Source: Rhodobacterales bacterium UBA7416 (GTDB taxonomy: Bacteria; Pseudomonadota; Alphaproteobacteria; Rhodobacterales; Rhodobacteraceae). Taken from it: DNA of 5,960 bases. Position 1 is the stretch's first letter; the number at the start of each line of letters is the position of its first letter. This document shows, one piece after another, positions 1 through 5,960 of this stretch. The DNA lies in assembly GCA_002469545.1 (NCBI GenBank), contig DKMK01000019.1, positions 20,666-26,625 on the forward strand, read 5' to 3'. The notes under the pieces are model-generated. The model saw only the letters and a program-made list of their open reading frames with translations, did no database searches and had not been told where the DNA came from. A program made the translations under genes and the position numbers.

Positions 1-498
1 ATCCAACATGGCATTCCTGTGCGTATTATTCCGGGCATTTCTGCGGGTATTGGCGGGTTGGCATATGCAGGGATTCCTGTGACGCATCGCGATGTGAACC
101 AATCCGTTACCTTTGTGACTGGACATGACCAAAGTGGCGCATCGCCAAGTTCGTTAAACTGGAAAGCCATTTCAGATGGGTCGCAAGTGTTAGTGATCTA
201 TATGGGCATCAAGCATGTAAGCCGCATCATTGGTGAATTATTGACCGCTGGGCGTGCGCCATCAGAACCAGTTGCGGTTGTCACCAATGCGACGTTGCCA
301 AATCAACAGGTATTGGAATCCACATTGGAAAATGTTGAACGCGATTTGATGGATGCTGGTATGGAACCACCCGCCATCATTTGTGTTGGAAAATCCGTAT
401 TGATGCGCCAAGTTTTGGACTGGCAAGGATTAATTGCAGGCGAGAAGCCGCGGAATTTAGATCCATTAGGTCGTGGACGCCCAGCAGAAGCGCAATGA
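1..498 (+). CDS. cobA: Uroporphyrinogen-III C-methyltransferase (SUMT), C-terminal part
   Basis: This enzyme uses two S-adenosylmethionine to methylate uroporphyrinogen III at C-2 and C-7, giving precorrin-2, the branch point to siroheme and cobalamin. The frame is open from base 1, so the gene starts upstream of the window; 165 residues are present, against about 260-280 for the family. The GTG at 19 lies inside a conserved segment and is not a credible start. Seen in order are the family signature PVRIIPGISAGIGGLAYAGI with the following PVTHR, then VTFVTGHD, LVIYMG, a VAVVTNATLPNQ segment, and a closing PAIICVGKSVLMR strand. These match the C-terminal half of the tetrapyrrole methylase fold. 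The fused CysG type is unlikely, because the protein ends soon after the methylase fold; an N-terminal extension outside the window cannot be excluded. Its stop overlaps the cobB start by four bases, which supports a role in cobalamin rather than siroheme synthesis alone. Confidence 0.93.
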   Translation: MQHGIPVRIIPGISAGIGGLAYAGIPVTHRDVNQSVTFVTGHDQSGASPSSLNWKAISDGSQVLVIYMGIKHVSRIIGELLTAGRAPSEPVAVVTNATLPNQQVLESTLENVERDLMDAGMEPPAIICVGKSVLMRQVLDWQGLIAGEKPRNLDPLGRGRPAEAQ

Positions 499-1760
499 CC
501 AAGGGCATCATCATTTCGGCGCCCAGTTCAGCCAGTGGAAAAACCACAATTACGTTGGGATTATTGCGCGCCTTAAAGCGTGCGGGTTGCGATATTGGAT
601 CTGCTAAAAGTGGCCCTGATTATATTGACCCGCGATTTCATGCGGCGGCATCTGGATCGGAATGTGTCAATCTGGATGCTTGGGCGATGTCGCCTGATCG
701 CATTCGTGCATTGGCGACATCATCGACGCCATTGATCATCGAGGGTGCCATGGGATTGTTCGACGGAGCACCGCCAAATGGCAAGGGAGCGACAGCGGAT
801 TTGGCACGTATTTTAGGTTTGCCCGTTGTCTTAGTGTTGGATGTGGCATCACAGGCGCAATCGGTTGCTGCGGTCGCGCTTGGTTTTGCAAACCTGCAAC
901 CAGACGTCAAAATTGCAGGCTTGATTTTAAACAAAGTTGGCAGCCCGCGTCATGAAGCCATGTTGCGCGGCGCATTGGACAAAATCGGGATTCCCGTTTT
1001 GGGCGCTGTATACAGACAAACGCATTTGGAAACGCCTTCGCGGCATTTGGGGTTGGTTCAAGCACAAGAGCGCGATGATTTGGAACAGTTTTTAAATACG
1101 GCGGCTGACATTGTGGAAGATGCGATCGATATTGAGCAGCTTATGGCGTTGATGACGGCGTCAGACACAGACGGTGCATCAAATCAGCGCCTTGCACCAC
1201 CGGCGCAATCAATTGCAATCGCACGGGATCGCGCATTTTCATTCGCTTATCCGCATCTTTTGGCGGATTGGAAGGCAATGGGGGCGGAAATTTCGTTTTT
1301 CTCGCCTTTGAATGATGAAGCGCCTGAAAACGCCGATTTGGTGTTTTTGCCTGGCGGGTATCCTGAGTTACATGCGGGTAAACTGGCGCAGGCCGCGAAT
1401 TTCAAACAGGCAATGCGTGCATGTTCTGCCGTTTATGGTGAATGTGGTGGGTATATGACAATGGGCGAAGGTTTAATCGACGCGCAGGGTCATCGTCATG
1501 AAATGTTGGGCCTATTGCAGCTGGAAACCAGTTTTGCAAAACGTAAATTGCATCTTGGGTATCGTCGATTAACGCCAAATACATTGTGGTCGGGTCCGCT
1601 TTCTGGTCACGAATTTCATTATGCCACGACATTAAAGTCTGAAGGTCGGCCACTTTTTTCTGCCTGCGATGCCGCTGGTGAACAATTACCCGATATGGGC
1701 TTGATCAATGGATCGCATTCGGGCAGTTTCGCCCACATAATCGACAGGTTCACCCCATGA
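495..1760 (+). CDS. cobB: Cobyrinic/hydrogenobyrinic acid a,c-diamide synthase (glutamine-hydrolysing)
   Basis: It amidates the a and c side chains of hydrogenobyrinic acid (cobyrinic acid in anaerobic pathways), using ATP and ammonia released from glutamine. The protein has 421 residues, slightly short but normal for CobB/CbiA. The N-terminal synthetase domain has a P-loop-like SAPSSASGKTT at 8-18, the KSGPDYIDPRFH block at 38-49, and EGAMGLFDG at 83-91. After a linker at about 215-236, a class I glutamine amidotransferase domain follows, with LPGGYPEL at 285-292, nucleophile C317 in YGECGGYM, GHEFHY at 371-376, and the probable catalytic H414 in GSFAHII. The ATG at 495 is chosen because the P-loop begins right after it and it overlaps the cobA stop as ATGA; the frame is open further upstream, but that stretch only shadows cobA. 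Only a weak AGAAG precedes it, so translational coupling is likely. The symbol cobB rather than cbiA is inferred from the apparent aerobic alphaproteobacterial setting. The name is shared with an unrelated deacetylase. Confidence 0.95.
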   Translation: MTKGIIISAPSSASGKTTITLGLLRALKRAGCDIGSAKSGPDYIDPRFHAAASGSECVNLDAWAMSPDRIRALATSSTPLIIEGAMGLFDGAPPNGKGATADLARILGLPVVLVLDVASQAQSVAAVALGFANLQPDVKIAGLILNKVGSPRHEAMLRGALDKIGIPVLGAVYRQTHLETPSRHLGLVQAQERDDLEQFLNTAADIVEDAIDIEQLMALMTASDTDGASNQRLAPPAQSIAIARDRAFSFAYPHLLADWKAMGAEISFFSPLNDEAPENADLVFLPGGYPELHAGKLAQAANFKQAMRACSAVYGECGGYMTMGEGLIDAQGHRHEMLGLLQLETSFAKRKLHLGYRRLTPNTLWSGPLSGHEFHYATTLKSEGRPLFSACDAAGEQLPDMGLINGSHSGSFAHIIDRFTP

Positions 1761-2956
1761 CAACAAATGACACGCTGGCCAAACGTAATTTGGCGATTCT
1801 GATTGCTGCGCAGGCCTTTTTGGGTGCGCAGATGCCGATGCTATTTATTGTCGGTGGATTGGCAGGCCAAAGTTTGGCGTCCAACATTTGTTGGGCAACT
1901 TTGCCTATTTCATTGATTGTTTTTGGATCGATGACCACGGCGCCATGGTTGTCCAATTTCATGCAGCGTTTTGGACGTAAATTAGGCTTTATTGTTGGTG
2001 CAACGGGCGGGGCATTGGGCGGCGCGATTGGTGCATATGCTCTTTATATCGACTCGTTTGCGTTGTTCCTTGTGGGGTCTTATTTCACAGGTATTTACAT
2101 GTCGGCGCAGGGTTTTTTCCGATTTGCGGCAATTGATACTGCGTCCGCAGAATTTCGCCCAAAGGCGATTTCATATCTTATGGCAGCCGGATTAGTTCCT
2201 GCGGTTCTTGGATCACAATTGGTTAAACTTACCTCTGACGCCTTTGTTGTGCCGTTCATGGGCGTTTTCTTTGCTGTTATTGCAATCAATGTTATTGGCG
2301 CGTTTTTGTTTTTGTTTCTAAATATTCCGATGCCCGAAAAAGAGGACGAAAACACGCCAAAAGGGCGTTCGCGTCTGGAGTTGTTGAAATCACCAAAGGT
2401 CGCCGTCGCGATTATTTGTGCGATGGTTTCATACGCTTTGATGAACTTGGTTATGACATCCACGCCGTTGGCCGTCGTTGGTTGTGGCTTTACGCAAGCC
2501 AATGCCGCCGATGTTGTTATGGCGCACGTTTTAGGTATGTTCGTGCCCAGCTTTTTCACAGGCCATTTAATTGCACGCTTTGGGACCACGCGAATTGTTT
2601 CATTGGGCTTGGTCATTTTGACCATCGCCGGATTGATCAATTTGTCTGGCATTGCATTGACGAACTTCTACTTTGGTTTGATTTTCCTTGGGATTGGTTG
2701 GAACTTTGGTTTCATTGGCGCCACAACAATGTTGGCCAGTGCGCATGAACCAAATGAACGCGGTGCGGTTCAAGGTATGAACGACTTCTTTGTATTTGGG
2801 TTTGTAACGATAGCGTCGCTGGCATCGGGTGGTTTGATGAACTGTTCTGGTGGTGATCCGATCCAAGGCTGGACGTCGGTCAATGTTGCGATGGTGCCAT
2901 TCTTATTGTTGGCAGGTGGTTCATTGGTTTGGTTGAACAGCAAAAAGCTGGCTTAA
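1757..2956 (+). CDS. Major facilitator superfamily transporter, substrate unknown
   Basis: This 399-residue inner-membrane protein has about twelve hydrophobic segments. Approximate positions are 11-31, 44-63, 76-95, 99-120, 138-158 and 165-189, then a charged cytoplasmic loop (about 190-213, including EKEDENTPKGRSR), then 214-234, 250-271, 280-297, 302-325, 340-361 and 374-394. A motif-A-like loop (RFGRKLG, 71-77) between helices 2 and 3 marks the MFS fold, repeated weakly as ARFGTTR at 273-279. A polar stretch at 314-343 (GWNFGFIGATTM, HEPNERGAVQG, then ND) looks like a family signature. Its ATG overlaps the cobB stop as ATGA, so it probably shares a transcript and may be translationally coupled; a weak AGGT lies 7 bases upstream. 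Context hints at a corrinoid, cobalt or other vitamin-related substrate, but no residue proves this. Some alphaproteobacterial MFS proteins of similar size carry riboflavin, so a vitamin carrier is possible. The fold is secure and the substrate is not. Confidence 0.9.
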   Translation: MTTNDTLAKRNLAILIAAQAFLGAQMPMLFIVGGLAGQSLASNICWATLPISLIVFGSMTTAPWLSNFMQRFGRKLGFIVGATGGALGGAIGAYALYIDSFALFLVGSYFTGIYMSAQGFFRFAAIDTASAEFRPKAISYLMAAGLVPAVLGSQLVKLTSDAFVVPFMGVFFAVIAINVIGAFLFLFLNIPMPEKEDENTPKGRSRLELLKSPKVAVAIICAMVSYALMNLVMTSTPLAVVGCGFTQANAADVVMAHVLGMFVPSFFTGHLIARFGTTRIVSLGLVILTIAGLINLSGIALTNFYFGLIFLGIGWNFGFIGATTMLASAHEPNERGAVQGMNDFFVFGFVTIASLASGGLMNCSGGDPIQGWTSVNVAMVPFLLLAGGSLVWLNSKKLA

Positions 2957-2988
2957 GCAAATTAGTAAGCGTTTCGAAAGCTTTTGCT
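2939..2988. terminator. Possible hairpin across the convergent gene ends
   Basis: AGCAAAAAGCT at 2939-2949 is the inverse of AGCTTTTGCT at 2979-2988: ten base pairs with one bulged A. Inside lies a smaller inverted pair, GCTTA (2951-2955) with TAAGC (2966-2970). The structure spans both stop codons and the 5-base gap, where a bidirectional terminator would be expected. Against this, only four of the ten outer pairs are G-C. The plus-strand T-run (3001-3006) lies 12 bases past the stem, and the minus-strand side has no T-run. It may be chance; a Rho-dependent end is equally possible. Confidence 0.25.
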
Positions 2989-3750
2989 GAGCAACTTTAG
3001 TTTTTTGAAAAACGCCGTTGATTCCAAAGCATCGTCCGCAACCTTTTCAGGTGTTTTAATTGCGGCCTTCAAGATATCACGCGCCATCCAAGCTGTGCGC
3101 AGCGCGCCGTTTCCACGTTTGTTTGAAAACGATGCCTTATTCATGCGTACCAAAGCCAGTTGTGCCAATGATTTGACTGCGGATGGTCGGCCATCGATCA
3201 AGGGATAACGTTGAGCGTTTTCCAAGGCGGGAATGGCCAGCAGTAACCGTGCAACGCCATCGCCGTAGCCGTATTCCCGCGCTGCTTTTGTGTTGTTGTC
3301 GTCTGACCCGACAGCCAAACACGCCAGCGCCATAAGGTTTCCAGAGGTCGCCAAAATGTAATCTTCAAACGCAAATGCGTTTTCATGGGGATCTTTGTAA
3401 ATGTCCCAGCGTCGCGCTGCAATTAATGCATCAAAAAGATCACGTGGGAGGTTTCGTGTTTTGATCAATTTTTCCAAAGGCGAGACAACGTCGTGGCGTC
3501 GCACATTGCCACCCGCATAAATTTCATCGATTGCATCCAGCCACCATTGAAGGCGCATTTCGGCAATCATTGCCTCTTTGGTTACCCAAGGTGCACGCGA
3601 TATTTCGAGGTTAAACGCGTAGATTATGAATAGCGCACCACGTTCTGACAACGGCGTGCTCATGATTGCCAAGAAACGGTCGGGATCGCCGCGGCGAACC
3701 TTTTCCGCACAATTTACGATATCACCTTCGATTGGAAAATCTGTGGTCAT
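2962..3750 (-). CDS. Squalene/phytoene synthase-like protein, probably non-catalytic (NDUFAF6-like)
   Basis: This 262-residue all-helical protein belongs to the squalene/phytoene synthase superfamily, with no signal peptide or membrane helix seen. Recognisable landmarks are the IIYAFNLEISRAPWV segment at 42-56, MRLQWWLDAIDEIY at 65-78, and a GYGDGVARLLLAIP helix at 161-174. In true synthases the first and third carry the aspartate-rich DxxxD motifs that bind Mg-diphosphate. Here the first reads NLEISRA and the third has a single Asp, so head-to-head prenyl condensation is unlikely. The MRLQWW block resembles mitochondrial NDUFAF6, a complex I assembly factor, so a respiratory-assembly role is a reasonable inference but unproven. 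The ATG overlaps the cimA stop as ATGA and no Shine-Dalgarno is visible, which implies coupling to cimA. No carotenoid or hopanoid genes are nearby, which also speaks against crtB or hpnC/hpnD. Confidence 0.85.
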   Translation of the reverse strand: MTTDFPIEGDIVNCAEKVRRGDPDRFLAIMSTPLSERGALFIIYAFNLEISRAPWVTKEAMIAEMRLQWWLDAIDEIYAGGNVRRHDVVSPLEKLIKTRNLPRDLFDALIAARRWDIYKDPHENAFAFEDYILATSGNLMALACLAVGSDDNNTKAAREYGYGDGVARLLLAIPALENAQRYPLIDGRPSAVKSLAQLALVRMNKASFSNKRGNGALRTAWMARDILKAAIKTPEKVADDALESTAFFKKLKLLSKSFRNAY

Positions 3751-5372
3751 TTTACAGGCTGAACGCCATCACGGATCAGCTTCCAAATCATTGCGTCCAG
3801 TAATGCTTCGAAACTGGCATCAACGATGTTGGCTGATACACCGACGGTTGACCAACGACGGCCCTGCCCGTCTTCGCTGTCGATGATAACACGGGTTACG
3901 GCATCTGTGCCACGTCCTGTGATCCGCACCTTGTAGTCCACCAAGCGCATGTCATCGATACAGTCTTGATATGGGCCTAAATCCTTGGCCAATGCGCGGC
4001 TGAGCGCGTTCACTGGGCCTTGGTCACCGCATTCTGGGTCCATGCTTTCGGATACTGACAGGACCTTTTCGCCGCCGATTTGCGCGACGACGACTGCTTC
4101 GGAGATAGAAACCATTTCATTTCGTTTGTTACGGCGGCGTTCAACGGTGACGCGGTAGCGTTTGATTTCGAAAAAGGCCGGCAACATGCCCAAGATTTTA
4201 CGTGCGATTAATTCAAATGACGCTTGGGCGCTGTCATAAGCATAGCCTTGGTCTTCACGCTCTTTCACCGTATTTAGGATTTGGGCCAAACGCGCATCGC
4301 CTTTTTCCACTTGGAGGCCTGCGTCAGTCAGTCGTTTTCGCAAGTTCGATTGCCCTGCTTGGTTCGACATTGGAATGACGCGTTCGTTGCCGACAACAGT
4401 TGGATCGACATGTTCGTAGGTTGTCGGGTCTTTTAGAATTGCGGAGGCGTGCAGGCCTGCTTTGTGTGCAAAAGCGGATGCACCGACATAAGCGGCTGAC
4501 TTGTTTGGAACGCGGTTTAGGATATCGTCCAAATTCCGTGACAGGCTGGTCAATTGTTCCAGTTTATCCCCGTCAATTCCCGTTTCATACAAGTTGGCAT
4601 AGGGTTGTTTTAGCAAAAGCGTTGGGATCAGCGTGACCAAGTTTGCATTCCCACAGCGTTCACCGAGGCCATTTAAGGTGCCTTGGATTTGTCGCGCACC
4701 TGCATCAACGGCGGCTAGCGAGTTTGCGACGGCGTGTTCTGTGTCGTTGTGGGTATGGATACCAAGGCGATCACCTGGAATACCTGCATCAATCGCGGCG
4801 CGTGTTGCGGCGTGCACCTGTGCGGGTAATGCGCCGCCGTTTGTGTCGCATAAAACAACCCAGCGCGCACCTGCATCAAGGGCAACCTTCGCCGCCTTTA
4901 GTGCATATTCTGGGTTTTCGCGGTAACCGTCGAAAAAGTGTTCGCAATCGAACAATGCTTCGCGACCTTGGGCGACGATGTGTTTGATGCTGTCGGAGAT
5001 GTTTTGTAGGTTTTCATCCAACGTAATGCCCAGCGCAGTCGTCACATGAAAATCATGGGTTTTGCCAACCAAACAAACAGCTGGGGTATTCGCATTTAAA
5101 ACGGCCGCTAAAACATCATCATTTTCAGCAGAGCGCCCAGCGCGTTTGGTCATGCCGAATGCTGTGAAGGTTGCACGTAGTTTGGGAGCGGCATCGAAAA
5201 AATCGCTGTCTGTCGGGTTGGCACCGGGCCAGCCACCTTCGACGTAGTCGAGGCCGAGATCATCCAGCGCCTTGGAGATGTGGATTTTGTCGGCGGCGGT
5301 GAAATCGACGCCTTGGGTTTGTTGGCCGTCGCGTAGGGTTGTGTCGTAGAGGTATATGCGTTGGCGGGTCAT
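3747..5372 (-). CDS. cimA: (R)-citramalate synthase, CimA type
   Basis: It condenses acetyl-CoA with pyruvate to (R)-citramalate, the first step of the threonine-independent route to 2-oxobutanoate and isoleucine. The protein has 541 residues, typical of the long CimA class. The N-terminal TIM barrel (about 5-280) has LYDTTLRDGQQTQG at 8-21 with catalytic R14-D15, metal-ligand histidines in HTHND at 206-210, and NGLGERCGNANL at 234-245. A linker domain carries HKAGLHASA at 303-311. The C-terminal 400-540 region fits the LeuA-type dimerisation/regulatory domain, the usual site of feedback inhibition, probably by isoleucine. The opening LYDTTLRDGQQTQGVDF with GGWPGANPTD at 47-56 points to CimA rather than 2-isopropylmalate synthase or homocitrate synthase, although the acceptor oxoacid cannot be proved by eye. 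The ATG start is supported by a strong GGAGG 7 bases upstream inside cysS, and it overlaps the cysS stop as ATGA. Confidence 0.93.
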   Translation of the reverse strand: MTRQRIYLYDTTLRDGQQTQGVDFTAADKIHISKALDDLGLDYVEGGWPGANPTDSDFFDAAPKLRATFTAFGMTKRAGRSAENDDVLAAVLNANTPAVCLVGKTHDFHVTTALGITLDENLQNISDSIKHIVAQGREALFDCEHFFDGYRENPEYALKAAKVALDAGARWVVLCDTNGGALPAQVHAATRAAIDAGIPGDRLGIHTHNDTEHAVANSLAAVDAGARQIQGTLNGLGERCGNANLVTLIPTLLLKQPYANLYETGIDGDKLEQLTSLSRNLDDILNRVPNKSAAYVGASAFAHKAGLHASAILKDPTTYEHVDPTVVGNERVIPMSNQAGQSNLRKRLTDAGLQVEKGDARLAQILNTVKEREDQGYAYDSAQASFELIARKILGMLPAFFEIKRYRVTVERRRNKRNEMVSISEAVVVAQIGGEKVLSVSESMDPECGDQGPVNALSRALAKDLGPYQDCIDDMRLVDYKVRITGRGTDAVTRVIIDSEDGQGRRWSTVGVSANIVDASFEALLDAMIWKLIRDGVQPVK

Positions 5373-5960
5373 AGGAGAGCCTCCAGCTTGGATGCGTCAA
5401 AGTTGGGGCCAGCAATTAGTGTCACACCTTCTTTGCTCATTTGAACATCCACGCCCGCCGCAATAAGTGTGGATTTCAGGCGATCAACTTCTGAGAAATC
5501 TTTTGTTTCCATGGCCGTTGTACGAGCTGAAAATACTAAGCTTTCGAATGCAGATAGGTCAAAATCAACGGCTTTTGCCCAGCCCCCCATATCATCGGCT
5601 AACAACCCTAACAAATTTGCTGATGCTTTAAGTCCACCAATCTCGCCACGTTTCACTAAGTCATGCATTGCTGCTATCGCACCCGCGGTATTTAGATCAT
5701 CTGCTAATGCATTCACTACTGTGGATGCCGCGTTGGCAGATGGCTCGATGCCGTCTGTCAGCACACGCCACTTGCGCAACGTGGCTTCGGCCTCTTTCGC
5801 CTTCTTATCCGTCCAATCCATCGGCTTCGAATAATGCGTACTCAGATACACAAACCGTATCACCTCACCCGCATATCCTTGATCCAGCAATTCGCGCACG
5901 GAAAAGAAGTTGCCCAGTGATTTGGACATCTTTTTGCCTTCGACCTGCAACATTTCGTTG
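5369..5960 (-). CDS. cysS: Cysteinyl-tRNA synthetase, C-terminal part
   Basis: This class I aminoacyl-tRNA synthetase charges tRNA-Cys with cysteine in the cytoplasm. The frame runs off the right edge, so the catalytic Rossmann core with its HIGH motif and zinc ligands lies outside the window; 196 complete codons remain. The visible part opens with NEMLQVEGKKMSKSLGNFF, containing the class-defining KMSKS loop that stabilises the aminoacyl-adenylate transition state. A helical DALR-type anticodon-binding region follows, including LADDLNTAGAIAAMHDL. The tail ends soon after MSKEGVTLIAGPNFDASKLEALL. About 190 residues after KMSKS matches full-length bacterial CysS, so this end looks intact. The ATG at 5953 sits just before the KMSKS loop and is internal, not a start. 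CysS and CimA share an ATGA overlap, which places a tRNA synthetase and a branched-chain amino acid enzyme in one transcription unit. Confidence 0.95.
   Translation of the reverse strand, partial: NEMLQVEGKKMSKSLGNFFSVRELLDQGYAGEVIRFVYLSTHYSKPMDWTDKKAKEAEATLRKWRVLTDGIEPSANAASTVVNALADDLNTAGAIAAMHDLVKRGEIGGLKASANLLGLLADDMGGWAKAVDFDLSAFESLVFSARTTAMETKDFSEVDRLKSTLIAAGVDVQMSKEGVTLIAGPNFDASKLEALL
5380..5384 (-). promoter_or_regulatory. Ribosome binding site of cimA inside cysS
   Basis: On the minus strand GGAGG stands 7 bases before the cimA ATG. It lies within the codons for the last residues of cysS (KLEALL). It is the only strong Shine-Dalgarno among the four overlapping junctions, so cimA may initiate de novo as well as by coupling. 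Confidence 0.75.

Noticed and set aside
381..494. Upstream extension of cobB to an ATG at 381
   Set aside because: The extra 38 residues only shadow the cobA C-terminus and resemble no CobB N-terminus. The ATG at 495 starts directly before the P-loop strand.
1..498. Cobalamin riboswitch or promoter ahead of the cob genes
   Set aside because: The window opens inside cobA, so any leader lies upstream and out of view. The cobA/cobB junction has no intergenic space.
638..934. 98-codon minus-strand frame opposite cobB
   Set aside because: It lies antisense to conserved CobB motifs, with no domain and no independent support.
2095..2652. 185-codon open frame on the minus strand inside the MFS gene
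   Set aside because: It is fully antisense to a clear transporter gene. Its translation has no recognisable motif and a composition expected from the reverse frame of membrane-protein codons.
2962..3750. Calling this gene crtB, hpnC or hpnD
   Set aside because: The aspartate-rich catalytic motifs are not present and there are no carotenoid or hopanoid genes alongside.
4633..4987. Two overlapping plus-strand open frames opposite cimA
   Set aside because: They lie antisense to the catalytic barrel of cimA. The Arg/His-rich and Ala/Ser-rich translations are typical of frame shadows.
3747..5372. Calling this gene leuA (2-isopropylmalate synthase) or nifV (homocitrate synthase)
   Set aside because: The N-terminal LYDTTLRDGQQTQGVDF and GGWPGANPTD blocks fit the CimA class, and no leucine or nif genes are adjacent.
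5469..5834. 121-codon plus-strand open frame opposite cysS
   Set aside because: It is antisense to the conserved cysS C-terminal region, has no motif and no ribosome binding context that stands out.

Overview
The window reads as a compact alphaproteobacterial chromosome segment, most likely Rhodobacterales (roseobacter-like). This rests on the style of the proteins: an aerobic-type CobA/CobB pair, a long CimA-type citramalate synthase, and an NDUFAF6-like member of the squalene/phytoene synthase superfamily. G+C looks close to half by eye, with many T-ending codons, so it would be a lower-GC member of that group. The assignment is an inference from protein features, not from any search.

Layout: two convergent gene trains meet near position 2960. 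The plus-strand train is the C-terminal part of cobA (1-498), then cobB (495-1760), then a 12-helix MFS transporter (1757-2956). The minus-strand train, read from the right edge inward, is the C-terminal part of cysS (5960-5369), then cimA (5372-3747), then a squalene/phytoene-synthase-like protein (3750-2962). Only 5 bases (2957-2961) lie outside coding sequence, so no stretch above 300 bases lacks a gene. No RNA gene, mobile element, CRISPR array or riboswitch was seen.

How the genes work together: CobA methylates uroporphyrinogen III to precorrin-2, the entry to siroheme and cobalamin. CobB amidates the corrin ring later in the cobalamin pathway, and the transporter is translationally linked behind them. 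On the other strand, CysS charges tRNA-Cys and CimA starts the pyruvate route to isoleucine. The last gene is probably a non-catalytic relative of phytoene synthases, possibly a respiratory complex I assembly factor. All four co-directional junctions are the same 4-base ATGA stop/start overlap, which suggests translational coupling in both trains.

No clearly new system is visible. The points most worth a second look are the degenerate synthase-like protein, the unassigned transporter tied to cobB, and the nearly absent intergenic space with a possible hairpin across the convergent junction.
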